From Leptospira kirschneri serovar Cynopteri str. 3522 CT (lineage in GTDB: Bacteria > Spirochaetota > Leptospiria > Leptospirales > Leptospiraceae), in assembly GCF_000243695.2 (NCBI RefSeq), contig NZ_AHMN02000004.1, positions 62,001-126,000 on the forward strand: DNA of 64,000 nucleotides, written 5' to 3'. The notes under the pieces were generated by a model, which had not been told where the DNA came from, made no database searches, and was given only the letters and a program-made list of their open reading frames with translations. The position numbers were made by a program, and so were the translations under genes. Each line of letters opens with the position of its first letter. The first letter of the stretch is position 1. This document shows positions 21,811-35,120 of the stretch, one piece after another.

Positions 21811-22809
21811 TTAGTCTCTGAAGATAAAATCCATCCTAGAATATTTGTTTTCGAAAAGCAGTTTTGCTTCTTGAAATACAACTTTCTGAAATCGGAGATC
21901 ACTCTCTGAGCCCATTTTGGAAAGACCCAAGGATTCGGCAAATACATGAGATAGATCCTGACCAAATTTTACGGTAGAAAAATCTTCCGGAAGAGAGGTC
22001 ACAAAATCGGTATGTTTTCTATTTTTTCTGTATTCCGGTTCTTCGGGTGGATGTTTGAGTAATTTGGAAACTCTTTCGATCAGAGAAGGTTTCAAAATTA
22101 AGGTTCCATGATGAACGACCGCACCTTTTTTTCGAAACTGAGCGTTTCCTGAAATTTTTTTTTCCAGACCATTTTCTAACACCGCGAGATCCGATTTTCC
22201 ACGGAAAGAAGCGTCTAACGTTTGTCTTTTTAATGTTTCTAATACTAAACTTAGAAAATAATCGTAGGATTCTTTTACCTTGTAGAGTTCTGGTTTTACG
22301 TCTAAAGAAATGAAAAACGTAAAGTTCAGATTTTCTTGTGGATGATGAACTACGGTTCCGCCTCCGCTGGCCCTTCTTACGATTGCAGGAAATTCTTTTG
22401 TAAAACTGTTTTGATCTTCTATTTTAGAATCGGATTTGAAACTTTCTATTTTCGTTTTTTGATCGTTTTCGAAGATTTCCTGTTTCAAATTAGAGTGAAA
22501 ATTTTTTGTCGGTTTTTGGAAAACGTTATCGTTTTGATTTTGAACTAAGTTCTGATTTTTTTCTGATTCTAAATCCTTCGACAAAATCTTTTTACTAAGT
22601 TCGGATTCTTGAAAGTGTTGAAGTATTTCCGGTAGTATTGTATCTTCCGCTTTTTCGGAAAGTCCGAGTACAATGGAAAATGAATTTTTCCAGATTCTAA
22701 GTCCCGCTCCATATCCTGAAGAAACAAGATGAAGCCCGATTGCTTCTTCGATTGCAAGGTTAAACGCCGCAGATCGGAGAGAATTTTGAACGAATGAAAA
22801 AGTACGCAT
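21811..22809 (-). CDS. Lipoate-protein ligase A-like (BPL/LplA/LipB fold)
   Basis: 332 residues. The ligase fold is marked by FNLAIEEAIGLH near the start, RRASGGGTVVHHPQENLNFTF (the lipoyl-AMP glycine-rich loop) in the middle and KKISGNAQFRKKGAVVHHGTL, which contains the usual catalytic Lys before I-S-G-N-A-Q. These enzymes attach lipoate or octanoate to E2 and H proteins. Between the first strand and the RRASGGG loop there is an insertion of roughly 60 residues rich in Glu, Lys, Asn, Gln and Ser (about 65-125) that normal LplA proteins lack; it looks disordered. Start ATG 22809 is the first in frame. It probably shares a transcript with glyA. Confidence 0.88.
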   Translation of the reverse strand: MRTFSFVQNSLRSAAFNLAIEEAIGLHLVSSGYGAGLRIWKNSFSIVLGLSEKAEDTILPEILQHFQESELSKKILSKDLESEKNQNLVQNQNDNVFQKPTKNFHSNLKQEIFENDQKTKIESFKSDSKIEDQNSFTKEFPAIVRRASGGGTVVHHPQENLNFTFFISLDVKPELYKVKESYDYFLSLVLETLKRQTLDASFRGKSDLAVLENGLEKKISGNAQFRKKGAVVHHGTLILKPSLIERVSKLLKHPPEEPEYRKNRKHTDFVTSLPEDFSTVKFGQDLSHVFAESLGLSKMGSESDLRFQKVVFQEAKLLFENKYSRMDFIFRD

Positions 22810-22871
22810 CTAAACGGTTTCCATTTGCAAGTTATGGATTCTTAAGTTTTTACGCAATCGGAATGATTGTT

Positions 22872-23015
22872 TGGCTGTAGTTCCGACCTAAGTTTTACTA
22901 TTAAATTCTTGTGATTTGTAATAGCTCCTACGTTTTTCAAATATGGCTGTAGTTCCGACCTAAGTTTTAGTATTAAATTCTTGTGATTTGTAATAGTTCC
23001 TACGTTTTTCAAATT
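22872..23015. repeat. 72-bp tandem duplication plus R2 right end
   Basis: Two adjacent 72-bp units (22872-22943, 22944-23015) start TGGCTGTAGTTCCGACCTA and end GTTTTTCAAAT; only a few bases differ. Each holds two R5-like words (GTAGTTCCGAC, TAGTTCCTACG). Directly after, 23018-23055 is the hairpin half of an R2 element (GCTAAAGAGCCCGGTCCGGC). The minus-strand open frame across it (22842-23057) is repeat-derived. Confidence 0.8.
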
Positions 23016-23103
23016 TGAAGCTAAAGAGCCCGGTCCGGCAACGCCGGATTCACCCAAACTTTTTTACGTAAAATTTCACACTATTGAAGCGTAAACGATT
23101 GTG

Positions 23104-24120
23104 TTAGTTTATTATATAATTCTTTCTAAAAACAAAAATAAAAGAAAGAGTAAAAAGGAATCCTAATATAGCGACTAAACCCAAAAGAGAACGTTCTGTA
23201 GACCAGGTTCCGTTTTCTATCTTTCGATTCACTTTCTGTGTTTCCATATCAAGAATCGGCGCTCCACCAGAGACCGAAATAGAGACCTCAAATTTAGGAG
23301 AAGGATAACTTACCTTAAACGCTTTCATGTCGGAGGGCACGTCTTCCAGGATTCTTTCTTGTTTAGAAGCACCTATAAAGGAAATTTCCATATCCTGCGG
23401 TTTTGAAAAAATGGCTCTAAAACCTTCTTCTTTTTCGGTGAGCATTCTATCTTTGAACGTAACCGTGGAAAGATTACTTGCTGGAATCGTATAAGAAATT
23501 TGTAATTCAGAATTTCCAGGAAGAATTGCTCTATCCAATAATTTTCCGTTTGGCCCGTCTCGAAAGGAGAGGGGAATCGGCATTCTGGAATCCCCTTGAG
23601 TCAGTTGCCCCATCACTTCGGTCGCTTCGGATGGAACAAAAATTTCAAAAAGGTTTTGTTCATCCTGAAAACTTTTAGGGGGAATTGTATTATTAGATAT
23701 TAGAAAAATCTTAAATACTCTTAGAAAGTCTCTCCCCCTGGAAATCTGCATGGCCGATCTGGTTCTTAAAAAAGATTTATCTTTGGTTTTTTCGTAGACT
23801 ACTATTTCCTGAATTCCAGAGCGAAGAACAGGAACCGGAGGAACCATCTTGTTATAATTTACACCTTCGTATTTGGCTTGAAGAAGAATTGGAGTTTGAT
23901 CCGGGACGGAAAGTTTTGGTATGACGAAAGAACCATTGGAAGGTCCAATTTCTTTAATTGGAATCATACCTTGTTGAAGTGCAATAACCTTAAGAGATTC
24001 TATGTTGCCTTCCTTGCCGGTTGTACCGTTTTTGATACGGATTTTAAGATCCAGTTCTTCCGAATCAGTTGGTGATTGGATTAAAAAAAGAAGGAATAAA
24101 ATCTTAAAGAATGTCTTCAT
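23104..24120 (-). CDS. Exported single-pass membrane protein, unknown function
   Basis: ATG 24120 (MKTFFKILFLLFLIQSPTDS) is preferred to ATG 24138 because it begins the signal peptide directly; the product is 338 residues. A beta-rich extracytoplasmic part follows (LDLKIRIKNGTTGKEGNIESLKVI, PVPVLRSGIQEIVVYEK, ELQISYTIPASNLSTVTFK), with pieces that read like carboxypeptidase-regulatory/FN3-type strands. One TM helix near the end (LLGLVAILGFLFTLSFIFVF) is followed by a short basic tail, RKNYIIN, so the bulk faces the periplasm. I do not recognise a family. It is divergent from the phosphatase-fold gene at 24251 with a ~130-bp shared promoter region. Confidence 0.72.
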   Translation of the reverse strand: MKTFFKILFLLFLIQSPTDSEELDLKIRIKNGTTGKEGNIESLKVIALQQGMIPIKEIGPSNGSFVIPKLSVPDQTPILLQAKYEGVNYNKMVPPVPVLRSGIQEIVVYEKTKDKSFLRTRSAMQISRGRDFLRVFKIFLISNNTIPPKSFQDEQNLFEIFVPSEATEVMGQLTQGDSRMPIPLSFRDGPNGKLLDRAILPGNSELQISYTIPASNLSTVTFKDRMLTEKEEGFRAIFSKPQDMEISFIGASKQERILEDVPSDMKAFKVSYPSPKFEVSISVSGGAPILDMETQKVNRKIENGTWSTERSLLGLVAILGFLFTLSFIFVFRKNYIIN

Positions 24121-24250
24121 TTTAGGTTTTAGAACCAATTTAATTTTACCCTTTCAAAAAGAAAATCCTTTACACCCACTTTTCTTTTCCTTAGTTGTAT
24201 TCTCTTTGAAATATGCATCTTCCGTTTAGAAATTTCTTAAGGAGATTCCA

Positions 24251-25339
24251 ATGGGTTGGTTGAAAAAAATAACGGCGATATTAGGAATTCTTTTCGGAAG
24301 TCTTTTGATTTTGATTTATGTAATCACGTATCATCCGGATCAGGCGGAGCCTGCGGAGATTGTATGTAATGAGAACGCACCAATCTTAAAAGAGAATTCT
24401 AAGATCAAAGTATTGGTCTGGAATGTACAATATCTCGCCGGAAAAAAAAGGATTTTTTGGTATGATCTGCCTAAGGGAGATGGACCGGACACAGGACCTT
24501 CCAGAGAGGAAATCGAAGAAACACTTAAAAAAGTAACCGACTACGTTCGATCGGAAGATCCGGATGTGATACTTTTTCAAGAACTTCATGACGGAGCAGA
24601 AAATACGTTTCGTGAAGATCAGTTGGAAAGAATTCTTTCTAAGATCGGGTCCGCTTATGTTTGTAGAAGTGAGGCCTTTTACTGGAAATCTACTTTTGTT
24701 CCACATCCTAAAATTTTGGGAAGTGTGGGTATGAAACTGGCAACGATCAGTAAATATAAAATTTCTGATGGGATTAGACATTCTTTGCCTTTGATGCCTG
24801 CGGATCCTATCTCTACTCAGTTCAATTTGAAGAGGGCGATCCTTCAAAATGATTTACCGATTGAAGGTGGGGATAAATTTACGATATTAAATACTCATCT
24901 AGATGCGTTTTCACAAGGAACAGATACGATGCATCGGCAGGTGGAAACGATTACCGGTTTATTAAAAGAACTGGATCTTGCAGGGCATTATTGGGTTTTG
25001 GGAGGAGATTTTAATCTTCTTCCTCCTGGATTTGATCGAAAGTCCATGCATCCTAATGGAGCTTTTTTTTATTCGGATGAACAAGAAATCAAACCTCTTT
25101 TTGACAGATGGAATTCCGCCGTTCCATTCAAGATTTTGAATGGACCTGAGAAAGAAAAATATTACACATACTATCCGAATGATCCTGCGATTGGAAAGCC
25201 GGATAGAACCATCGATTATATATTTTATTCTTCTAATTTAAAACAGACAGGATATAAAGTGGATCAGAAAGATATTCTTTGGACCATTTCGGATCATTTT
25301 CCTCAGATAGGAATTTATCAAACGACTCAAACACAGTAG
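24251..25339 (+). CDS. Endonuclease/exonuclease/phosphatase (EEP) family protein, membrane-anchored
   Basis: 362 residues; AAGGAG lies 6 bases before ATG 24251. An N-terminal TM anchor (ITAILGILFGSLLILIYVITY, residues 8-28) is followed by an EEP fold: VLVWNVQYL with Asn58, ILFQELHD with Glu111, ILNTHLDA, LGGDFNLLPPG with Asp253 and Asn255, and a final SDHFPQIG motif with the Asp-His pair. These are the metal and catalytic residues shared by DNase I, sphingomyelinase and inositol phosphatases. The anchor places the active site outside the cytoplasmic membrane, so a phospholipid or extracellular phosphoester is a more likely substrate than chromosomal DNA, but this cannot be settled. It lacks the length and C-terminal domain of the leptospiral sphingomyelinases. 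Confidence 0.86.
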   Translation: MGWLKKITAILGILFGSLLILIYVITYHPDQAEPAEIVCNENAPILKENSKIKVLVWNVQYLAGKKRIFWYDLPKGDGPDTGPSREEIEETLKKVTDYVRSEDPDVILFQELHDGAENTFREDQLERILSKIGSAYVCRSEAFYWKSTFVPHPKILGSVGMKLATISKYKISDGIRHSLPLMPADPISTQFNLKRAILQNDLPIEGGDKFTILNTHLDAFSQGTDTMHRQVETITGLLKELDLAGHYWVLGGDFNLLPPGFDRKSMHPNGAFFYSDEQEIKPLFDRWNSAVPFKILNGPEKEKYYTYYPNDPAIGKPDRTIDYIFYSSNLKQTGYKVDQKDILWTISDHFPQIGIYQTTQTQ

Positions 25340-25636
25340 AATGATTTTACTAAAATCGTTTGATAAACGCGTTAGAGTTTTTGAAAAGTTAATTTTCTTT
25401 TGTTTCTTGTTCATTCAAATAAAATGGATACGCCGTTTGTTATTTGTCCCTAGTAAAATTGAGTATCCTTAAATGTTGTTGTAAAAAGTCGATTCACGTG
25501 AGTTCGGTATAACAAGAAAAGGGCTGATGCGGGAGAACTCAAGCAGAACATTTTTCTATAGATCATGTTCTAATTGCAAAACGGGGAGCGGGTAATTTTT
25601 TGGATAAAAGATCAAAAGAACTTGGAAAAAACGGAT
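25340..25636. other. Short gap with R2 left-end fragment
   Basis: About 25497-25540 reads CACGTGAGTTCGGTATAACA then GGGCTGATGCGGGAGAACTC, the left end of an R2 element followed by repeat words. Otherwise nothing recognisable. Confidence 0.5.
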
Positions 25637-26095
25637 ATGAGACCTTTTAAAATATTAGGAATTCAGCAGGTTGCGGTAGGCGGAGAAGACAAAAAAAAAT
25701 TAGAAACGTTTTGGGTGGATATACTCGGACTTGAAAAAACAGGGACGTTTCGAAGTGAAAAAGAGAATGTTGACGAGGATATTCTCAGAATGGGTAAGGG
25801 CGCCTATGCTGTCGAAGTAGATATTATGCAGCCGATTGATGTAAATAAAAGTCCGAAAGTACACGAACCGAAACTCAATCATATAGGACTTTGGGTGGAT
25901 GATATTCATAAGGCAGTGGAATGGCTGACCGTAAAAGGAGTTCGTTTTACTCCGGGTGGGATCCGTAAAGGCGCGGCAGGATACGACGTATGTTTTATTC
26001 ATCCTAAAGGAAACGAAGAATTTCCGTATTCCTCTGAGGGGGTGCTCGTAGAACTTGTACAAGCCCCTGCAGATGTAATCAAGGCACTGAGCTAA
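25637..26095 (+). CDS. VOC-fold protein (glyoxalase/dioxygenase superfamily)
   Basis: ATG 25637 gives 152 residues starting [18 protein letters not shown]; the frame is open further up to a TTG at 25574, but that segment lies in repeat-like DNA. The two beta-alpha-beta-beta-beta modules of the VOC superfamily are visible: [12 protein letters not shown] early, then [25 protein letters not shown], and VLVELVQAP near the end with the Glu that usually binds metal. The [12 protein letters not shown] segment is typical for lactoylglutathione lyase-like and methylmalonyl-CoA epimerase-like members. Substrate is undetermined. It stands alone. Confidence 0.8.
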   Translation: MRPFKILGIQQVAVGGEDKKKLETFWVDILGLEKTGTFRSEKENVDEDILRMGKGAYAVEVDIMQPIDVNKSPKVHEPKLNHIGLWVDDIHKAVEWLTVKGVRFTPGGIRKGAAGYDVCFIHPKGNEEFPYSSEGVLVELVQAPADVIKALS

Positions 26096-28759
<2,664 letters not shown>

Positions 28760-28784
28760 GTAATTTTCTAAAGCCACGTTATAT

Positions 28785-29716
<932 letters not shown>

Positions 29717-29753
29717 TTCGTTTTATCATACTCCTATATTTTTATTCGCCTGG

Positions 29754-32700
29754 TTAGACTCTAAATCCGATTAAGGTTATATCGTCTCTTTGGGCTTCTC
29801 CTGCTTGGTATTCATCCAAAAAGGCCGCTAGTTGATTTTTTTGTTCGTATGCGGGCAAAGAGAGAACGTTTTGTAAACGAGCGATTAATCCTTTACTCGT
29901 AACTCTTTGTCTTTGTGGATTTGGTTGATCCATAAACCCGTCCGTCGTAAGATAGAACATGGCGGATTGTCCTTTTTCCAATTTCACTTCGTGGGTGGAA
30001 TACGTTCTTGAAGCTTCTTTTTGTCTTCCACCAATAGAGTGTTTATCTCCTTTGATCTCTTCGATATGGTTACCTTTTGAGAAATAAAGAGGTCTTTTGG
30101 CTCCGGCGAATAGTACTTTGTCTTCATCAATTCGACAAAAACAAATATCCATTCCATCCGATGAATTGGCTCCTAAAGTATCTTGTTTTAAGGCTTGACG
30201 AACGTTTCTGTTTAAATGTTCTAAAACCTTTCCCGGATCTTTGATCCCCGCTTCATTTACGATTTGGTTGAGCAAAGTATTTCCTATCATTGACATTAAC
30301 GCACCTGGAACTCCGTGTCCAGTACAATCGACTGCGGCAAGAAAAATTGACCCTTCTTTTTTACTGAACCAATAGAAGTCACCCGAAACGATGTCTTTAG
30401 GTCTAAATAAAACGAACTGATCTTTTAAATTTTTTGCAAGAATGTCGTCTGATGGAAGGATCGCTTGCTGAATATTTAAAGAATACGTAATACTATCCGT
30501 AATACGCTGGTTCTTAAGTTCAAGGTCCGCGTTAGCTTGAGCCAATTCTCTGGTTCTTTCTCTAACTTTCTCTTCCATATTCGAATAGAGTAATGCGTTG
30601 TCTATGGAGATCGCGGCTTGAGAAGAAAGAATGTTCATGATCTGAAGACGGTCGGAAGTAAACGCACCTTCCGAAAGGTTGTTTTCTAAATATAGAATTC
30701 CTGAAATTTCTCCTTGTTTAATAACCGGAGTGCAAAGAATCGATTTCGTTTTAAAGTTTTTAATATATTCGTCTTTATTAAACTTCTCGTCTTGGCTTGC
30801 GTTTCTTAAAACTAGATTCTCTTTGGTTCTTTCTACGTAATAGATGAGAGAAATTGGAAGATTTTTACTACTTCCGAGAGGAATTCCAGCTAATACTTCT
30901 ACGTCGTCTTTGGAAATGGAACCTTCGGCTTCTACGTATAGTTTGCCTTCTTTTTTGAGAATGAGAACACCTCTTTGAGCTCCTGCATTTTCGATTACGA
31001 TTTTCATCAATTTGTCTAAAAGGTTTTCCAGTTTGATTTCTCCCGAAATCGCCGTAGAACTTTTTAGAACCGATTGAAGATCCAGAGTTTGACCCGAATA
31101 AATTTCGGTCGCTGTAGAGGTTGTGCTGGAAATTGTTCTATGAGTTCGCAACAAACCAGTTCCTCTTTCTCGGATGAATTCTGGATATTTGGACTTGAGC
31201 ATACTTTGTTTTAGATTGGCTCCCCAAAGACCGTAACGGTGGTAAGCTTCGTTGATAAATTCTCCCGCGATTTTTACGCTTCCTTTCGAAAGCCAGAATA
31301 GAGCCGCGTTTTCGCAGGCGAGGGCTTCGTCGTTTTGAAATTCATTTTTTCTAGCTTCTCGAATTGCTGCTTCGTAAGTTCTTGCTGCCTTCCAGTTTTT
31401 ATATTCTAATCTTGCCAGTTCCGCTTCTACAAGAAGGTATTTATGATAAAAGTTTTCGGGACAACTTTCCGCCAAGATGAGCAGTTGTTTTTGATTCTCC
31501 CGAATTTTTTTAACCAATTCCTTTTTGCGATCTGGAGAAACTTTTTTATAGTTTGCGGCCAAGGCCAAAGAATACAAAAAGTTATATTCGAAAGGACCGT
31601 ACTGACCTCCTAAATATAGAATCATACCATTGGTTTCTTCGGCTTCTTGAAGTGCTAGTTGGTATTCTCCATACATCAAAAGAGAACGAATCTTCATCAC
31701 TTTAAAAGTGCAGATAGGCGCCAAACTTTGATGATCGTTGCACAGATCGATATATTCTTTTTCCAGATATTCCGTAGAAGAAAAATCAAGATGACTTCCG
31801 GTTTCTCCCCTTAGATTGGAAAGTATGAGTGTGGTTCCCAGGATTGTATCGATTGCAAGATTATTTTTCACTTTTCTGACGAACTTAAGTAGCTCGTTGA
31901 TTTTAGGTTTTAGAATTTCCAGATTTTTTCCTTGAAATAAAACGTTGGAAGCGTCATTCATCGCGGCATAACTACCGTGTAAAAATTCTCCGGAATCTAA
32001 AGCGGATTGAACACATTTGATATTGATTTCTTCCGAAAACTTTAAGTGTTTAACAAAAGAAGAGGAATAGTTGGCGAGAATATTTGCCGCCTTGGTATAT
32101 CCTCCTGAGTTTATATATTTCTCACTGAGTTTAACCGCAAGTTCGCAAAAATCATAGGCTCCTTTGTAGTCACCTTGGCCCACTAAAACCATACCGTAAC
32201 AGGAATAACCGTAGGAATCGGAAAGGTTCCCGAATTTCAAAAGAAGATTTGCCATCTTCAAACAGATCACAGGAAAAAGAGCGGGCTCTTTATTGTAAGC
32301 CATCGGAATTGCACTGATCAAAAGATTGACTGCCCAGATATGGCTCGGGTCTGTCATCGTAGGAGCGTCTAACAACGATGTTATGTTTCTGTTTTTAAGA
32401 TTTTTTTTGGCTTCTTCGAGTTCTTTTTTGACCACCTTATCAAAACCGGAAGTTGGAAGTTCTATACCCAGAGGTTTTAACGCTTTGATAACGGTGGGCA
32501 TGGCTAGGTCGTATTTACCTTGTGCAGAATATTCAATCATCAGCAAGTTATACGCTTCTGCTTGTTCTACAGGAGTTTTTGCCTGTTTTAGAATATTCTG
32601 AATCGTTTCCTGAGATTCTTCAAAGTCTCCATTGAGATATAAAACTTCCGCGAGTTCCTTATGAACTGCATAGGAAAGATCGTATTCTTGATTCCAACAG

Positions 32701-35096
32701 TCCTTTTCGGATTTACAAATAGAGGACAGAAGTTCTTTTGCTTGAACACAATACAATTTGGAAGGTTTATAAGCCGCGGAAAGTTTTGCTTTTTGTGCGG
32801 CTTGAAGATTTAACTGAAGTAGTTTTCTTTTTTCGGAATTATCAACGATGAGAGTAGAACCTGTATTCAAATGGTTTACAACGTCGAAGATAGAATCTTC
32901 TAAGGTTTTTTCATTGAGGTTTTCGAGAAGAATCCTACCGATTTGAAGACGTAGGGATCGTTTTTGCTCATCGTTTAAAAGTTCATAACTCGCTTGTTGC
33001 ACTCTATCGTGTTGAAAACGAAATTGAATCGACTTTGCGATTTGAAAATTCTTATCTTGATTTTTTTCGATTTCCACCATGGAATCCACAAGACGATAGT
33101 TGTCTCCTATAGGAACGATCAATTCCTCTTGCATAGTTTCCATAAGTGCTTCTGCGGTTTCCTTTAACGTGGCGCCTAAAATTTTGGCCTGGATCGCAAG
33201 ATCAAAATTACTTCCAATACAAGAAGCGAGTTTCAGGGTTTCTTGGGTTCTAGGAGGAAGTTTTTTGATCCTATTGACGAGTAATTCTACAACGTTATCC
33301 GAAATATTTGTGTTTTTAATTTTTTCCAGATTCCAGACCCATCTTCCAGAGTCTGTAAGGTTTCCTTTTTGATAAGAGATGGTTTCTTCTTTGGAAAGTT
33401 GTTTTAATAATTCATTGATGAAAAAAGGATTTCCTCTCGTTTTAGAATAGACTATCTCCGCAAAACTCATGGTTTCTTCGGTCGGTCTACGTAAACTATC
33501 CGATAAAAGTTCATTTACGTTTTCCAGGCTTAAAGGTTTTAGAAGGATTTTATCTAAACGAAACCCTTCCTTTTCTAAACTGCTGATCAGAGCCGAAAAA
33601 GGATGTGTGGAATCTACTTCATTGTCTCTATATGCAAGTATTAGAAAAAGATAATTTACCGAAGCGTCTTCGATCAGGTTTTTGACGAGTTCAAGAGAGG
33701 GTGTGTCCGCCCATTGTAAATCGTCTAAAAAGATGGCGAGTGGATGATCTTGGTTCGCAAAGATCTTTATAAAATTCTGAAATACTAAATAAAAGCGGTT
33801 TGCGTTTTCCTGGGGACCCAACTCGGTAACTGGAGGTTGTTCTCCTATGATAAACTCGAGTTCCGGTAAAACGTCTGTGATCACTTTTCCGTTTGCACCT
33901 AGAGTGTCTCTGATTTTGTTTTTCCATTCTTCGATTCTTTCTGGAGATTCCGTAAGAATTTGTTCGATCAAATTGGAAAAAACTTGGATAATTGCACTAA
34001 AAGGAACATTACGATTGTATTGATCGAATTTTCCGGAAATAGAATATCCTTTTGATTCCGTAAGAGGTTTATTGATTTCTTTGACAAGAGAGGATTTACC
34101 AACTCCGGAATAACCCGCGATCAAAACGATACTAGGTCTACCAGTTTCTGTCATACGTTTGAATTCGTTTAACAACGCTTCAATGTAGCTTTCTCTACCG
34201 TAGAGTTTTTGAGGGATTTTAAATTCGTGAGAATAATCGGTGGAACCCAGCGGAAAAGCGGGGGCGTCTCCGGATTCCAACCATTTGTCTCGGATGATTT
34301 CTAAATCGTTTTTGAGTCCTTCGGAGGTCTGGTATCTTTCTTCTGCGGTTTTAGAAAGAAGTTTTAAAACAACGTGAGAAAGCGCTTCCGGAATTTCGCT
34401 TCGGATTTTACGGGGATCGACTGGGGATTTTGCAAGATGGAAGTGGACTAACTCCAAAAGGTCTTCGCTTTCAAAAGGAAGTTTTCCGGTAAGAAGTTCA
34501 TAAAAAGTGACACCTAAGGAATAAAAGTCACTTCTATAATCCACGGAGCGATTCATTCTACCCGTTTGTTCAGGAGAAACGTAGTGAATACTACCTTCTA
34601 AACGGTTTGGATTGGACCAGGAACTTTCTTCTTTGGGAAGCCGTGTGGAAATTCCAAAGTCTACGATTCTTAAAACGTTTTCGTCCGGGTTGAATATGAT
34701 GTTGTCCGGTTTTAGATCTTTATGTATTACCTTTTTATTATGTATTTCTCCGAGTTTTTCCGCGAGGTCGATCGCGATTTTGAAGAAGTCTTTTAGGTTT
34801 ACAGGTCTTTTTTGAGAAAAATGTTTGAGGGATTGTCCGGGAACGAACTCTAAAATGAGTATAAAACCTTCCGGAATTTTTTCCATTCCGAATGCGCGAA
34901 TCATTTTTTCAGAAGAAAGATGACTTAAAATTTCATATTCGTTTCTAAGGTTGACCACGGCAGGATGTAATTCGTCTAAAATTGGAATGTATTTGACTAC
35001 AACCTCTGTTTTGTCCTTTGAACGGACGGCTTTGTAAACCTCCGTGGACGAATCCGTATTCATTCTATCTTTAATTTCGTAACCGTCTATTTTCAT
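29754..35096 (-). CDS. Giant Ser/Thr kinase-AAA ATPase-TPR-GAF-PP2C (SpoIIE-type) sensor protein
   Basis: 1780 residues. Domains in order: protein kinase (about 5-270) with Lys35, VIHKDLKPDN containing catalytic Asp127 and DFG at 146-148, but an unusual P-loop with no clear GxGxxG; an AAA/STAND ATPase with Walker A GYSGVGKSS at 328-336 and Walker B AIFLDDLQWAD near 450; a long helical TPR-like region (about 700-1310); a GAF domain (about 1340-1500); a coiled coil (EEKVRERTRELAQANADLE); and a C-terminal SpoIIE/RsbU-type PP2C phosphatase (about 1555-1780) with RPKDIVSGDFYW, AAVDCTGHGVPGALMSMIG and the late DDITLIGFR. In the Sia system the PP2C enzyme SiaA dephosphorylates SiaC; here that activity appears fused to a large ligand- and ATP-sensing front end. 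Tightly linked to the SiaB- and SiaC-like genes. Confidence 0.9.
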   Translation of the reverse strand: MKIDGYEIKDRMNTDSSTEVYKAVRSKDKTEVVVKYIPILDELHPAVVNLRNEYEILSHLSSEKMIRAFGMEKIPEGFILILEFVPGQSLKHFSQKRPVNLKDFFKIAIDLAEKLGEIHNKKVIHKDLKPDNIIFNPDENVLRIVDFGISTRLPKEESSWSNPNRLEGSIHYVSPEQTGRMNRSVDYRSDFYSLGVTFYELLTGKLPFESEDLLELVHFHLAKSPVDPRKIRSEIPEALSHVVLKLLSKTAEERYQTSEGLKNDLEIIRDKWLESGDAPAFPLGSTDYSHEFKIPQKLYGRESYIEALLNEFKRMTETGRPSIVLIAGYSGVGKSSLVKEINKPLTESKGYSISGKFDQYNRNVPFSAIIQVFSNLIEQILTESPERIEEWKNKIRDTLGANGKVITDVLPELEFIIGEQPPVTELGPQENANRFYLVFQNFIKIFANQDHPLAIFLDDLQWADTPSLELVKNLIEDASVNYLFLILAYRDNEVDSTHPFSALISSLEKEGFRLDKILLKPLSLENVNELLSDSLRRPTEETMSFAEIVYSKTRGNPFFINELLKQLSKEETISYQKGNLTDSGRWVWNLEKIKNTNISDNVVELLVNRIKKLPPRTQETLKLASCIGSNFDLAIQAKILGATLKETAEALMETMQEELIVPIGDNYRLVDSMVEIEKNQDKNFQIAKSIQFRFQHDRVQQASYELLNDEQKRSLRLQIGRILLENLNEKTLEDSIFDVVNHLNTGSTLIVDNSEKRKLLQLNLQAAQKAKLSAAYKPSKLYCVQAKELLSSICKSEKDCWNQEYDLSYAVHKELAEVLYLNGDFEESQETIQNILKQAKTPVEQAEAYNLLMIEYSAQGKYDLAMPTVIKALKPLGIELPTSGFDKVVKKELEEAKKNLKNRNITSLLDAPTMTDPSHIWAVNLLISAIPMAYNKEPALFPVICLKMANLLLKFGNLSDSYGYSCYGMVLVGQGDYKGAYDFCELAVKLSEKYINSGGYTKAANILANYSSSFVKHLKFSEEINIKCVQSALDSGEFLHGSYAAMNDASNVLFQGKNLEILKPKINELLKFVRKVKNNLAIDTILGTTLILSNLRGETGSHLDFSSTEYLEKEYIDLCNDHQSLAPICTFKVMKIRSLLMYGEYQLALQEAEETNGMILYLGGQYGPFEYNFLYSLALAANYKKVSPDRKKELVKKIRENQKQLLILAESCPENFYHKYLLVEAELARLEYKNWKAARTYEAAIREARKNEFQNDEALACENAALFWLSKGSVKIAGEFINEAYHRYGLWGANLKQSMLKSKYPEFIRERGTGLLRTHRTISSTTSTATEIYSGQTLDLQSVLKSSTAISGEIKLENLLDKLMKIVIENAGAQRGVLILKKEGKLYVEAEGSISKDDVEVLAGIPLGSSKNLPISLIYYVERTKENLVLRNASQDEKFNKDEYIKNFKTKSILCTPVIKQGEISGILYLENNLSEGAFTSDRLQIMNILSSQAAISIDNALLYSNMEEKVRERTRELAQANADLELKNQRITDSITYSLNIQQAILPSDDILAKNLKDQFVLFRPKDIVSGDFYWFSKKEGSIFLAAVDCTGHGVPGALMSMIGNTLLNQIVNEAGIKDPGKVLEHLNRNVRQALKQDTLGANSSDGMDICFCRIDEDKVLFAGAKRPLYFSKGNHIEEIKGDKHSIGGRQKEASRTYSTHEVKLEKGQSAMFYLTTDGFMDQPNPQRQRVTSKGLIARLQNVLSLPAYEQKNQLAAFLDEYQAGEAQRDDITLIGFRV

Positions 35097-35120
35097 ATAT
35101 ATTGATTTTCTTATATTCGT

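Noticed and set aside
22842..23057. 71-residue minus-strand open frame with an internal repeated peptide (KNVGTITNHKNL-like twice)
   Set aside because: It is the translation of the 72-bp tandem duplication and R2 hairpin; no ribosome site and no independent signs of coding.
24251..25339. Leptospiral sphingomyelinase (Sph)
   Set aside because: The EEP core is shared, but the protein has an N-terminal TM anchor, is much shorter than Sph proteins and lacks their C-terminal region.
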